Positions 1 through 8,501 of a stretch of 26,419 bases of DNA are shown here, piece after piece. The DNA comes from an uncultured Hyphomicrobiales bacterium (lineage in GTDB: Bacteria > Pseudomonadota > Alphaproteobacteria > Rhizobiales > CAJQND01). Location of the stretch: positions 1 to 26,419 of the forward strand of contig CAJQND010000324.1 in the NCBI GenBank assembly GCA_905479595.1, in the 5' to 3' direction. Every line of letters begins with the position of its first letter. The first letter of the stretch is position 1. The notes beneath the pieces were generated by a model that was not told the origin of the DNA, ran no database searches, and saw nothing but the letters and a program-made list of their open reading frames with translations. A program made the position numbers and the translations under genes.

Positions 1-61
1 TGTGTCCCTGACGGCGCCCATAGAGCACGCGGCGCTCCTCGTTTCTCCAATCCTCATCCAT
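1..61 (-). CDS. trmB: TrmB, tRNA (guanine-N7)-methyltransferase, N-terminal fragment
   Basis: Only the first 20 codons are present; the gene runs off the left edge. The ATG reads complement 59-61 and the peptide contains YGRRQGH, matching the YGRRxGHxLR signature near the N-terminus of alphaproteobacterial TrmB. The full enzyme methylates G46 in the variable loop of tRNAs using S-adenosylmethionine (SAM). It starts 18 nt after the metK stop, with a GGAGGG about 11 nt upstream, so it is probably co-transcribed with metK, the SAM synthase. That adjacency is typical in rhizobia and supports the call. The fragment is too short to judge whether the gene is intact. Confidence 0.75.
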   Translation of the reverse strand, partial: MDEDWRNEERRVLYGRRQGH

Positions 62-79
62 GGTTGGAGAAGCCCTCCG

Positions 80-1249
80 TTAGGTAAGTGCGGACTTGAT
101 AGCTTCAGCGATATCGGTCTTCTCCCAGGAGAACCCGCCATCTGCGTCAGGTGTGCGGCCAAAATGGCCATAAGCCGCCGTGCGCTCATAGATCGGGCGG
201 GACAGATTTAGGTGTTCACGGATGCCCCGCGGGCTCAAATCCATTACTTCACCAAGAGCTGCTTCAATTTTGTCTTCGCCAACAGTGGCAGTGCCTGCAC
301 AATCAACGTAGATCGAAAGTGGTTTTGAAACACCGATGGCATAGGCTAACTGAATAGTACATTTCTCAGCCAGGCCCGCCGCGACAACATTTTTTGCAAG
401 ATAGCGCGAAGCATAGGCCGCTGAGCGATCTACCTTGGTCGGGTCTTTTCCGGAGAATGCGCCGCCACCATGTGGTGCGGCACCGCCATATGTATCAACA
501 ATGATCTTTCGGCCGGTCAGACCAGCATCCCCATCGGGGCCACCAATTACAAATTTACCGGTCGGGTTTACGTAAAACTCTTCTTCTGAACACATCCACC
601 CAACTGGCAGCACCCCTTCAACGAACGGGCGCACCATTTCGCGGATATCTTCCTGACTCAAGCCTTCATCGTGCTGGGTCGAAACCACCACAGACGTGGC
701 ACGGACAGGTTTGCCCTTAATGTATTCCAGAGAAACCTGGCTCTTTGAGTCAGGGCCAAATCCTTTAACTGCGCCAGAATGGCGAGCTTGAGCCATATCC
801 CGCAGGATTTTGTGTGAAAAATGAATAGGTGCCGGCATCAACGCATCGGTTTCCGTACACGCATACCCAAACATGATGCCCTGATCGCCTGCGCCTTCAT
901 CTTTATTGCCGGAGGCATCTACACCCTGGGCAATGTCAGCCGATTGCTGATGGAGATGAATGGAGACTTCCGCGTTTTTCCAGTGAAAGCCTTCTTGCTC
1001 GTAACCAATATCTTTCACAGCGCGCCGTGCTACCGCTTCAAGGTTCTCCTTGGTGATAGAGCCTGGGCCACGCACTTCGCCTGCAAGAACAATGCGATTG
1101 GTGGTGGTTAAAGTTTCACATGCCACCCGCGACAGCGGATCTGCAGCAAGAAAAGTATCAACGACGGCATCGGAAATCCGATCACAGACTTTGTCTGGAT
1201 GTCCTTCAGAAACAGATTCACTGGTAAACAGAAAACGATCACGTGGCAC
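80..1249 (-). CDS. metK: S-adenosylmethionine synthase
   Basis: Makes SAM from methionine and ATP in the cytosol; SAM feeds methyltransferases such as the neighbouring trmB and the radical-SAM enzyme MiaB. The protein has the family signatures: GHPDK at residues 16-20, the ATP-binding GAGDQGIMFGYA at 119-130 and the phosphate-binding GGGAFSGKDPTKVDRS at 261-276. I start it at a GTG (complement 1247-1249), giving 389 aa, close to the usual 384-400. An AAGGGGA lies about 7 nt upstream, and the homologous segment (FLFTSESVSEGHPDK) begins right after. An ATG 29 codons further upstream would add a non-conserved extension. The 172-bp leader holds only a weak 5-bp hairpin (1281-1293); I do not recognise a SAM riboswitch there. 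Confidence 0.97.
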   Translation of the reverse strand: MPRDRFLFTSESVSEGHPDKVCDRISDAVVDTFLAADPLSRVACETLTTTNRIVLAGEVRGPGSITKENLEAVARRAVKDIGYEQEGFHWKNAEVSIHLHQQSADIAQGVDASGNKDEGAGDQGIMFGYACTETDALMPAPIHFSHKILRDMAQARHSGAVKGFGPDSKSQVSLEYIKGKPVRATSVVVSTQHDEGLSQEDIREMVRPFVEGVLPVGWMCSEEEFYVNPTGKFVIGGPDGDAGLTGRKIIVDTYGGAAPHGGGAFSGKDPTKVDRSAAYASRYLAKNVVAAGLAEKCTIQLAYAIGVSKPLSIYVDCAGTATVGEDKIEAALGEVMDLSPRGIREHLNLSRPIYERTAAYGHFGRTPDADGGFSWEKTDIAEAIKSALT

Positions 1250-1421
1250 GGAGCTATCCCCTTTTAATCTCAACGTCGCAGACTTAAAAAGTCCGTGTAT
1301 GCGCTCATATCGATCGCCGCAAATGCGAAAATTCATTTGCTGCAGAGCGCGCTGTTAATGGCAGGGAAAAGACACCCGGTCAAGACTTCAAAGGGCGGCC
1401 CAATGCCACCGCTGTTTATTG

Positions 1422-1835
1422 TTACGTGTTGGATTGACCCGCAATTGATTTTACCAGCTCGACGATTTTGCGGCGCACCGCCGGTTCTTTGATTTCAGCG
1501 AACGCCTTGTTTAATTGCAGGCCTTCTGAAGAATGCAAAAAATCCATCACCACACTATCAGTGCCTGCTTCTGAAAAGCCGGAAACCGTCTTCCCGTCCA
1601 CAAGGTCTGGCAGATCGTCAAAGAAAAACGAAACTGGCACGCTCAGAATTTGGGCAATTTGATAAAGCCGACTGGCGCTCACCCGGTTAGAGCCCTTTTC
1701 GTATTTCTGAACTTGCTGGAAGGTAAGGCCGATTTGCTCACCGAGTTTTTCTTGGCTCAAGCCAACAAGAACGCGGCGCATGCGAATACGGCGACCGACA
1801 TGAACATCGACAGGATTTGGAATTTTCTTAACCAT
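1422..1835 (-). CDS. XRE/Cro-CI family regulator, PhrR-like
   Basis: Small DNA-binding regulator of 137 aa with an N-terminal XRE helix-turn-helix at about residues 12-67 (RRIRMRRVLVGLSQEKLGEQ followed by the recognition segment QQVQKYEKGSNRVS), then a variable tail. The start is an ATG at complement 1833-1835 with GAGG 6-7 nt upstream; a longer frame reaches 1895 without a good ribosome site. In Sinorhizobium the equivalent gene next to lnt (actA) is phrR, induced at low pH, so an acid or envelope-stress role is possible, but only position and fold support it here. It lies between lnt and metK on the same strand, with about 214 bp before it and 172 bp after, so it may have its own promoter. 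Confidence 0.9.
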   Translation of the reverse strand: MVKKIPNPVDVHVGRRIRMRRVLVGLSQEKLGEQIGLTFQQVQKYEKGSNRVSASRLYQIAQILSVPVSFFFDDLPDLVDGKTVSGFSEAGTDSVVMDFLHSSEGLQLNKAFAEIKEPAVRRKIVELVKSIAGQSNT

Positions 1836-2049
1836 ACGTAACCTCAGACCGATTTGTGCCTCCGGCCCAACAAAAAACATATAGCGCCCAAGCATTCGAG
1901 ATTTCGCCCGGACAGTTCATTTTGCCGTCACCCATTCAACCGGCATCTCCAAGAGTTAATACACTGGTTCTGCACATGCAATTTAAATCGTCCTTAGGTT
2001 GCAAAAATCCCAGTTTCGATGAAATGAGTTTTTGAGAGCTTGGCGGCGC

Positions 2050-3678
2050 CTAATTTGGTGAATGCCGGTTTCTCCACCTTAGTCCCAAGGACATCAAGAT
2101 GCCGAGCAAGATCAAGATCGCGCAAAACATATTTCGCATCATGGAATAGACGGTTGGGGCCACTGGGCGCGGGAGCCGACCATCTAATACGCCTTGAACA
2201 CCAACCGGCAGCTGCTTGATGATGCGGCCATAGGGGCCGATAATCGCTGAAATTCCCGTATTTGCGGCCCGCACCAAAGGTAAACCTTCTTCAACTGCAC
2301 GCATCCTAACTTGCGCAAAATGCTGTTTGGGACCAAAGGAGACACCAAACCAGGCATCGTTGGTGACGTTCAACATCCAGCCGGGACGTTGTCCAGATGC
2401 GATGACGCTGCCAGGAAAAATCGCTTCATAGCAAATGAGCGGACTAACTGATGGCGCACCGGGTACTGGAACCGTGCGAGGACCAGGACCCGGCAAAAAT
2501 CCATCTGGAACCTCAACAAGTTTGCGCAAATCAAGAGGTTCAAGGATTTCGGCAAGGGGAAGGTATTCTCCGAACGGAACCAGATGGGACTTATCATACC
2601 GGTTCTCGACCTTGCCCTCGTCATTTATCACCAACACAGAATTATATACTTTACCCGGTGAACCACTTGCCACATTGCTGTCAGGGCGACGTAAGCCACC
2701 TGTGAGCAAAGTTACATTTTCTGGAAGTAAGTCGCCAATTTTCGCCAACTCCTTAGGGCTCTCTTCGAGTAAAAACGGCACAGCACTCTCTGGCCAGATC
2801 AAATGCGTGATTGCGCCAATACTGCTCTCCTGGGCATTGGCCTTATCCGACAGGCTTAGATAGCGGTTGAAAATCCAATCCCTGTTTACCGGCTTCCATT
2901 TTTCTTTCTGGGCAATATTAGGCTGCACAATGCGGAGCTTCACACTATCATCAAATATCACCGGTGAATTTGCCAGCCGGGTCGTGCCAACTATCCAGAA
3001 AGCAAGGCCAATACCAGTTGCAACGACCAGGCCAAAGAACGCGCCTGCCCCACCAGCACGAACCTTGCCGGTTTCTTCGGCCATCACGGCAGGCGCTGAA
3101 CAGATAAAAACCATTAAGAATGTAAGCCCGTACAACCCACCGAATGCAGCCAGTTGTAACCATCCATCAAACACACCTGCAGAATACCCCAGCGCATTCC
3201 ATGGAAAGCCGGTGAATATCGTGCCTCTTATCCATTCAGCTGCTGTGAAAGCGCTTGCGAGTGCAAAAATACGCGCAAACCCTGGTGCCCAAAACGGCAA
3301 GGCAAACAGAGTTGCCAGCCCGTAGAAAAAACCCAAACCCAGCGGAAACAGCACAAGAACGAAAGGGACCATCCAGCCAAATGTTTCTGGCTCTACCAGA
3401 AATGCCTCACCAACCCAGTGGAGGCTAAGGGCAAAATATCCAAAGCCGAATGCCCAACCCAAAAACAGGCTTGGCCAAATCGCCTGCTTTTTTGATGCTG
3501 CTTGCGAGCAGACCCCATCGAGCAGCCAAACCAAAACGCAAAGACCAATTATCAGGCCTGGAAAAATGTTGAGTGGAGGTGCTGCGATAGCAGACACAAT
3601 GCCCGCGAGCATGGCAACAAACAGCCGTCGCCAGCCCCAAAGCACAAAGAACTTTAACGCAAATTCCCGCATGCCCAT
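2050..3678 (-). CDS. lnt: Apolipoprotein N-acyltransferase
   Basis: Inner-membrane enzyme that adds the third acyl chain to the N-terminal cysteine of lipoproteins. The 542-aa protein has a hydrophobic N-terminal half with several membrane segments (about residues 20-230) followed by a nitrilase-type domain (about 245-510) and a C-terminal membrane anchor (about 510-533). The catalytic triad is visible: E297 in WPESAVPF, K363 in YDKSHLVPFGEYLP and C416 in PLICYEAIFP. Length and layout are normal. The start ATG is followed two codons later by another ATG and the ribosome site is weak, so the exact start may be either. It lies 56 bp after corC in the same run. The Sinorhizobium homologue, actA, is needed for acid tolerance. 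Confidence 0.97.
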   Translation of the reverse strand: MGMREFALKFFVLWGWRRLFVAMLAGIVSAIAAPPLNIFPGLIIGLCVLVWLLDGVCSQAASKKQAIWPSLFLGWAFGFGYFALSLHWVGEAFLVEPETFGWMVPFVLVLFPLGLGFFYGLATLFALPFWAPGFARIFALASAFTAAEWIRGTIFTGFPWNALGYSAGVFDGWLQLAAFGGLYGLTFLMVFICSAPAVMAEETGKVRAGGAGAFFGLVVATGIGLAFWIVGTTRLANSPVIFDDSVKLRIVQPNIAQKEKWKPVNRDWIFNRYLSLSDKANAQESSIGAITHLIWPESAVPFLLEESPKELAKIGDLLPENVTLLTGGLRRPDSNVASGSPGKVYNSVLVINDEGKVENRYDKSHLVPFGEYLPLAEILEPLDLRKLVEVPDGFLPGPGPRTVPVPGAPSVSPLICYEAIFPGSVIASGQRPGWMLNVTNDAWFGVSFGPKQHFAQVRMRAVEEGLPLVRAANTGISAIIGPYGRIIKQLPVGVQGVLDGRLPRPVAPTVYSMMRNMFCAILILLGILMSLGLRWRNRHSPN

Positions 3679-3702
3679 TTGCCAATCCGGTTCATTCGAA
3701 TC

Positions 3703-3732
3703 ATATGTATATTACACATTTGAAATACATAT
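3703..3732 (-). repeat. 8-bp AT-rich inverted repeat between corC and lnt
   Basis: ATATGTAT (3703-3710) and ATACATAT (3725-3732) form a perfect inverted repeat with a 14-nt loop, starting two bases after the corC stop in the 56-bp corC-lnt gap. The stem is weak (mostly A/T) and no T-run follows, so it is not a convincing terminator. It could be an operator or an mRNA-processing hairpin, or chance in an AT-rich spacer. Confidence 0.4.
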
Positions 3733-3734
3733 AA

Positions 3735-4769
3735 TTACGGTTTCTGCACTGGCGCTGTGTGCACTTTGAGTTTCTTGAGCCGCCTGGGGTCACCTTCCAA
3801 AACTTCAAACTGAAGCCCAGAAGCATGGCGAACAAGCTCACCACGGACGGGCACCCGACCAACCAATGTGAATACAAGCCCGCCAAGCGTGTCGGCATCA
3901 TCCTCATCTTCATCCGGCATAAGGTCGACACCAACAAGTTGTTCAAGGTCCTCAATCGGTGTGCGTGCATCAGCTATAAACGAACCATCCGCCTGCCGCG
4001 CAATCATCGGGCCATCGGGATCATCATGTTCATCAGCGATTTCACCGACAATTTCCTCGACCAGATCCTCGATCGATACCAAACCATCTGTCCCGCCATA
4101 TTCATCAACCACCAGGGCCAGATGTATCTGACTGGATTGCATTTGCACGAGCAAATCTACAGCCGGCATAGATGGTGGCACGAACAGCATGTCACGGATA
4201 ACGCCCGCTTTGGCCACTGATATAGACAAGTCCGCATCAGCAAAGTTCAAGCCCTTAACAGACGTTTTAGCTGGTGTGGCCTTAGCCCGTTTTGCCGTGC
4301 TTGCACGTTTGCCTGGTTTTCTGCTTTTGGCTGATTTGGCAAGCCAGTGTACCAAATCCTTGACGTGCACCATTCCCAAAGGCTCATCGAGGGTTTCTCG
4401 GTACACGGGCAAGCGTGAGTGGTTGGCGTCGATAAACACATTGAACAGATCAGCAAGCGACGTGCTGTCCTCCACTGCCATAATATCGGCGCGCGGCACC
4501 ATGACATCTTCAATCCGCTGGCTGCCAAATTCCAAAATATTGCGAAGCATGAAGCGTTCTTCAGCCGACACATCGTTGTCGCTGCCAGCTTCGTGCTGTT
4601 CAATGACATCTTCCAGGCTCTCGCGCAGACTTTGTTCGTCGTTAACGCCGAACAGCGCGCGGATACCTGACCAGATCTGGCCAAGAGCTGTTTGAGGTTT
4701 CGCGCCATTGCCACGGCCATTGCTGGATGTGGTGGTTCCGGTTTGGTCAGATTGTGAGGTGTTGTTCAT
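3735..4769 (-). CDS. corC: CorC/HlyC-type CBS-domain protein
   Basis: Cytosolic protein of the CorC/TlyC family, linked to Mg2+/Co2+ homeostasis and envelope integrity; the biochemical role is not settled. The 344-aa protein has a paired CBS module (first CBS about 85-142 with EDVMVPRADIMAVE, second about 188-245 with VVDEYGGTDGLVSIEDLVEE) and a C-terminal CorC_HlyC transporter-associated domain (about 258-335). There is no membrane DUF21 domain, as is normal for the short CorC form. A Lys/Arg/Ala-rich insert at 145-173 separates the CBS domains. It sits 26 nt after ybeY and before lnt; the ybeY-corC-lnt order is conserved in many proteobacteria. No strong ribosome site is visible before the ATG. 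Confidence 0.93.
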   Translation of the reverse strand: MNNTSQSDQTGTTTSSNGRGNGAKPQTALGQIWSGIRALFGVNDEQSLRESLEDVIEQHEAGSDNDVSAEERFMLRNILEFGSQRIEDVMVPRADIMAVEDSTSLADLFNVFIDANHSRLPVYRETLDEPLGMVHVKDLVHWLAKSAKSRKPGKRASTAKRAKATPAKTSVKGLNFADADLSISVAKAGVIRDMLFVPPSMPAVDLLVQMQSSQIHLALVVDEYGGTDGLVSIEDLVEEIVGEIADEHDDPDGPMIARQADGSFIADARTPIEDLEQLVGVDLMPDEDEDDADTLGGLVFTLVGRVPVRGELVRHASGLQFEVLEGDPRRLKKLKVHTAPVQKP

Positions 4770-4795
4770 TGCCGTTACTGTTTACTGGCTAAGTA

Positions 4796-5260
4796 TCATG
4801 CTTGGTATGGATCACTGATCCCAAGGCTTGCCAGTATTGTTATCTCCAAGGCTTCCATTTTTTCAGCGGTGGTATCATCTTCATGGTCATATCCGGAAAG
4901 ATGCAGCACGCCATGTACGATAAGATGGCATAAATGGTTTTCCAAATCTTTTCCTTGTGCCAATGCTTCGTCTCGCACCGTTTCATAGGCCACAATAATG
5001 TCGCCAATTGGGTAAGGTTCTCCTTCGGGCCATGCCATATCAGGCATTTCGCTTTCGAAGGACAATACATTGGTTGGCTTATCTTTATCGCGATAATCAC
5101 GATTGAGCCCACGCACTTCCTCATTGTCTGACAACCGGATACTGAGTTCACGGGTTTTGCCATCAGGAAAAACTGCCGCCAAAGCCGCATTGGCAGCACA
5201 TCGCACGCTCTGATCAACATCTCCCCAGGCCGGGTCAGCGATCTCAATGTCTATGATCAT
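4796..5260 (-). CDS. ybeY: Endoribonuclease YbeY
   Basis: Metal-dependent single-strand RNase involved in 16S rRNA 3'-end maturation and ribosome quality control. The 154-aa protein has the UPF0054 zinc motif HGVLHLSGYDH at residues 116-126, with H116, H120 and H126 as ligands, and the upstream conserved segment NRDYRDKDKPTNVLSF at 53-68. The length is typical. Its ATG overlaps the phoH stop (ATGA-type, 4-nt overlap), so it is translationally coupled to its usual partner. Confidence 0.97.
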   Translation of the reverse strand: MIIDIEIADPAWGDVDQSVRCAANAALAAVFPDGKTRELSIRLSDNEEVRGLNRDYRDKDKPTNVLSFESEMPDMAWPEGEPYPIGDIIVAYETVRDEALAQGKDLENHLCHLIVHGVLHLSGYDHEDDTTAEKMEALEITILASLGISDPYQA

Positions 5261-6276
5261 TTTTTGTTCGGATTTTCAAACTTGTCGTATGCAGCAACAA
5301 TCCGCGCTACCAGTGGGTGACGCACCACATCTTTGTCAGTGAACGCCACCACATCGACCCCTTTGACACCCTTAAGCAGATCAGTTGCTTCCTTCAGTCC
5401 AGAGGTAATACCGCGCGGAAGATCAACCTGGCTTGGATCACCAGTTACTGCCATGCGTGAACCTTCTCCAAGCCTGGTCAAAAACATTTTCATCTGCTGA
5501 GGCGTACAGTTTTGCGCTTCGTCAAGAATGATAAAAGCACGGGTTAGAGTGCGCCCGCGCATAAAAGCCAGCGGTGCAATCTCGATTGTTTCATCCGTCA
5601 ATCCGCGTTGCACCTGATTGCCTGGCATGGTGTCGTAAAGCGCATCGTAAAGCGGGCGCAAATATGGATCGACTTTTTCTTTCATGTCGCCGGGCAAAAA
5701 CCCCAAACGCTCGCCTGCTTCAACCGCCGGGCGTGACAAAATAATCTTGTCTACTTCGCCAGCCATCAAGGCGGCTGCTGCGCAGGCAACGGCAAGATAC
5801 GTCTTGCCAGTACCGGCAGGACCAATTCCAAAGCTCAGTTCATTGTTTTGCAAGGCGCAGATGTAATCGCCCTGCAGCGGCGACCGCGGCAGGATGGTTT
5901 TGCGCCGGGTCTTGATCTCTATGCCACCGCCGGGTTGATTTGTTTTGCCGCGCTCTTTCGGATCGCGGCCCTCAGGCGGTCCGGCATCACCAGCAGAAAA
6001 GATACGCACCGCGCCATCTACATCGCCCGGAGTGATTTCAAACCCGTCTACCAACCGGTCATAAAGATTAGCCAAAACGAGACGGGCACTTTCCACTGCT
6101 ACTGGGTCACCTTTAAGCGACACATGGTTACCCCGCGGAGTTACCCGCAGGCCAAGCCGTTCTTCAATCAAGGTCAGGTGCTGGTCGTGTTCACCAAACA
6201 GGTTGGACAGTAACCGGTTGTCTTCAAATGTTATGACTTCGCCATGGTCCTTGGCTTCGGCTGACAATCTGCTCAA
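5257..6276 (-). CDS. PhoH-like ATPase (YbeZ type)
   Basis: Predicted cytosolic ATPase/RNA helicase-like protein that accompanies YbeY in bacteria. The 339-aa protein has a KH-like N-terminal region (about 20-80), then the PhoH core with Walker A GPAGTGKT at 152-159 and Walker B FIILDEAQ at 248-255. The start is a TTG (complement 6274-6276): the codon directly upstream in frame is TGA, no ATG exists near the conserved N-terminus, and GGAG lies 7 nt before the TTG. The gene begins 29 nt after miaB and overlaps ybeY by 4 nt. Product and motifs are clear; the cellular role of this family is only partly known. Confidence 0.96.
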   Translation of the reverse strand: MSRLSAEAKDHGEVITFEDNRLLSNLFGEHDQHLTLIEERLGLRVTPRGNHVSLKGDPVAVESARLVLANLYDRLVDGFEITPGDVDGAVRIFSAGDAGPPEGRDPKERGKTNQPGGGIEIKTRRKTILPRSPLQGDYICALQNNELSFGIGPAGTGKTYLAVACAAAALMAGEVDKIILSRPAVEAGERLGFLPGDMKEKVDPYLRPLYDALYDTMPGNQVQRGLTDETIEIAPLAFMRGRTLTRAFIILDEAQNCTPQQMKMFLTRLGEGSRMAVTGDPSQVDLPRGITSGLKEATDLLKGVKGVDVVAFTDKDVVRHPLVARIVAAYDKFENPNKK

Positions 6277-6305
6277 TCAGGTGCTCCGGTTGTCGCAATA
6301 GGGGT

Positions 6306-7664
6306 TCAATTAGATACAATATGCGCCGAAAGACTGTTTGCGCCAACAGAAACTATGGCTGCTGTCACGATTTCACCAACCTGTGTTATTTCCGCATCAA
6401 GGTGAACTGGCTGCAAATATGGCGAACGGCCGACAAGCTGGCCTTCAAACCGGCCCGGCTTTTCCAATAGCACTGGCAGTTCAAGCCCAACACAGTGCTT
6501 ATTGAATGCGATTTGTTGCTCACGCAGCAATGCCTGCAACCGGTAAAGCCGTTCAGACTTGACCTCTTCGGGCACTTGATCGCCCAAATCCGCACCGGGG
6601 GTTCCAGGGCGTGGCGAATATTTGAACGAGAACGCCTGCGCATAATTCACATGCCGGATCAGGTCCATAGTCGCCTCAAAATCCGCATCGGTTTCACCGG
6701 GAAATCCGACTATAAAATCGCACGACAACGCAATGTCATCCCGCGCAGCACGAATGCGGTCTACCATGTCAAAGTAAAACTGCGCCGTGTGCTGGCGGTT
6801 CATCGCCTTGAGGATACGGTCGGATCCAGATTGCACCGGCAAATGCAAATACGGCATGACTTTCGGATTCTCACGATGGGCGGAGATCAGTTCTTCATCC
6901 ATATCGCGCGGGTGGCTGGTCGTGTAGCGCAGCCGGGCAATACCATCGATCTCAGACAAATGATTAAGCAACCGACCCAGTGACCAGCTCCCCCCATCTG
7001 GTCCAATTCCGTGATAGGCGTTCACATTCTGTCCAAGCAAGGTCACTTCACGCACCCCTGATGCGGCAAGCTTACGGGCTTCTGTTGTGATCTGCTCAAC
7101 TGAGCGGGAGAATTCAGCACCTCGCGTATATGGTACAACGCAGAATGAACAAAACTTGTCGCACCCTTCCTGAATGGTGAGAAATGCGGTGACCCCGCGG
7201 GCAATCGTTCGCGCAGCCGACGGAGCTTCAAGATGTGCAAATTTATCTTCAGCTGGAAACTCGGTTTCAACAACGCCGGAGCCATTTTTTGCCACCCGCT
7301 CAAGTAACGCTGGCAAATTATGGTAGGTTTGCGGACCAAAAACCAGGTCAACAACAGGTGCCCGGCGCACCATTTCTTCACCTTCGGCCTGGGCCACACA
7401 TCCTGCAACCGCTACAAGCGCCGGTTTACCCTTGCGCAGTCGGTCTTCTTTAATCGGGCGAATTCGGCCAAGTTCCGAATAAACCTTTTCGGCAGCTTTT
7501 TCACGAATATGGCAGGTGTTGAGGATAACAAGATCTGCATCATCGGGTATATCAGACTGCTCATAGCCAAGTGGGGCGAGAATGTCTGACATTTTATCAG
7601 AATCATAAACGTTCATCTGGCACCCGTAGGTCTTGATGAAAAGCTTTTTAGGTTCTGCGCTCAT
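6306..7664 (-). CDS. miaB: tRNA-2-methylthio-N6-dimethylallyladenosine synthase
   Basis: Radical-SAM methylthiotransferase that converts i6A37 to ms2i6A37 in tRNAs reading UNN codons. The 452-aa protein shows all three parts: an N-terminal UPF0004 domain with cluster cysteines C15 (YGCQMN), C51 (NTCHIRE) and C89 (AGCVAQ); the radical-SAM motif CDKFCSFC with C168, C172 and C175; and a C-terminal TRAM-like domain (about 375-448). Length is normal. It lies 69 bp after plsC and 29 bp before phoH, an order common in alphaproteobacteria. The start ATG has only a weak purine-rich site (AGAGCAAACAAG) upstream. Confidence 0.98.
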   Translation of the reverse strand: MSAEPKKLFIKTYGCQMNVYDSDKMSDILAPLGYEQSDIPDDADLVILNTCHIREKAAEKVYSELGRIRPIKEDRLRKGKPALVAVAGCVAQAEGEEMVRRAPVVDLVFGPQTYHNLPALLERVAKNGSGVVETEFPAEDKFAHLEAPSAARTIARGVTAFLTIQEGCDKFCSFCVVPYTRGAEFSRSVEQITTEARKLAASGVREVTLLGQNVNAYHGIGPDGGSWSLGRLLNHLSEIDGIARLRYTTSHPRDMDEELISAHRENPKVMPYLHLPVQSGSDRILKAMNRQHTAQFYFDMVDRIRAARDDIALSCDFIVGFPGETDADFEATMDLIRHVNYAQAFSFKYSPRPGTPGADLGDQVPEEVKSERLYRLQALLREQQIAFNKHCVGLELPVLLEKPGRFEGQLVGRSPYLQPVHLDAEITQVGEIVTAAIVSVGANSLSAHIVSN

Positions 7665-7733
7665 CTTGTTTGCTCTGTGTTTGCTGGGATACGATAATCC
7701 GGTGGCCTCTTTAGACGGTTCTATGTCGCTTGC

Positions 7734-8501
7734 CTATCCCCTGCGATACAGGGCGCTGACCAAGCCGTCGCGTACAATGTCTTCGCAAGCAAGGGTTAAC
7801 ACCTTACGGTTTTCATAATCCGCAGCCAAAACAGTTTCATGAAAGCGCATCTCTACTTCAAACGGCCCGCACTTCAACAACGCCCATAAATGAGGCACAA
7901 GATCCATATCACCATACCAGGCAAGATAAGGCCGGCGGCGGCGGCCCATCGGCAATCCCCCAAGCCCGGTATAAGCGATGGTCAACGGTTGCACAGGAAT
8001 ATCAGAACCCTCAGCAGCTGACATTAGCGCGCTTTTAAACGGCAAAACCCTGTTACCATCAGAGCTTGTGCCTTCTGCAAACAACACCAGTATGTCTCCA
8101 GCTGCCAGGCGAGTTTGCATGTCTCGTTTAAACTGGCCTGTGCTGCCGGGTTTATCGCGCTCAACAAAGAGCGATTGTTTGAGCCGCGCCAAAGTGCCGA
8201 AAACGGGCCAGCTGGCAACATCGCTTTTAGCAATAAACGCACATGGCGTAACAGCTGAGATCAAGACGATATCAGACCAGGAGATATGGTTGGCCACAAC
8301 CAGACAAGGCCCGGTTTTTGGCGGTACACCAATTGTGGTCACCGTCGCCCCAAGGAGGCGCGATGCGGCGCGAAAAACCGGCACTGAAAAATTTTGCGCC
8401 AATTTTGGTGCAAAGAACCGCACTAGAAGATAGATTGGAATGGTTGCCGCCAGAAGCAGCACGATTAAAACCAGGCGGAAACCCGCGCTAAGTGTTGCCA
8501 T
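7734..8501 (-). CDS. 1-acyl-sn-glycerol-3-phosphate acyltransferase (PlsC family)
   Basis: Membrane-associated acyltransferase expected to make phosphatidic acid from lysophosphatidic acid. The 255-aa protein has an N-terminal membrane segment (about 7-30), the catalytic NHISWSD (HX4D, H72 and D77) and the substrate-binding FAEGTSSDG (EGT at 143-145). Length fits the family. Its ATG lies inside the end of the fur gene (14-nt overlap), so the two are translationally linked. Acyltransferases of this family can also act on ornithine lipids (OlsA); the sequence alone does not separate these, so no symbol is assigned. Confidence 0.92.
   Translation of the reverse strand: MATLSAGFRLVLIVLLLAATIPIYLLVRFFAPKLAQNFSVPVFRAASRLLGATVTTIGVPPKTGPCLVVANHISWSDIVLISAVTPCAFIAKSDVASWPVFGTLARLKQSLFVERDKPGSTGQFKRDMQTRLAAGDILVLFAEGTSSDGNRVLPFKSALMSAAEGSDIPVQPLTIAYTGLGGLPMGRRRRPYLAWYGDMDLVPHLWALLKCGPFEVEMRFHETVLAADYENRKVLTLACEDIVRDGLVSALYRRG

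Noticed and set aside
1250..1421. SAM riboswitch upstream of metK
   Set aside because: The leader holds only a weak GACTT/AAGTC hairpin, and I could not fit the SAM-II pattern I know from alphaproteobacterial metA/metX leaders. A covariance-model search would decide.
2435..2863. Long open frames antisense to lnt and other genes
   Set aside because: These are shadows of real genes: composition is low-complexity, no domain is recognisable, and the opposite strand encodes clear enzymes.
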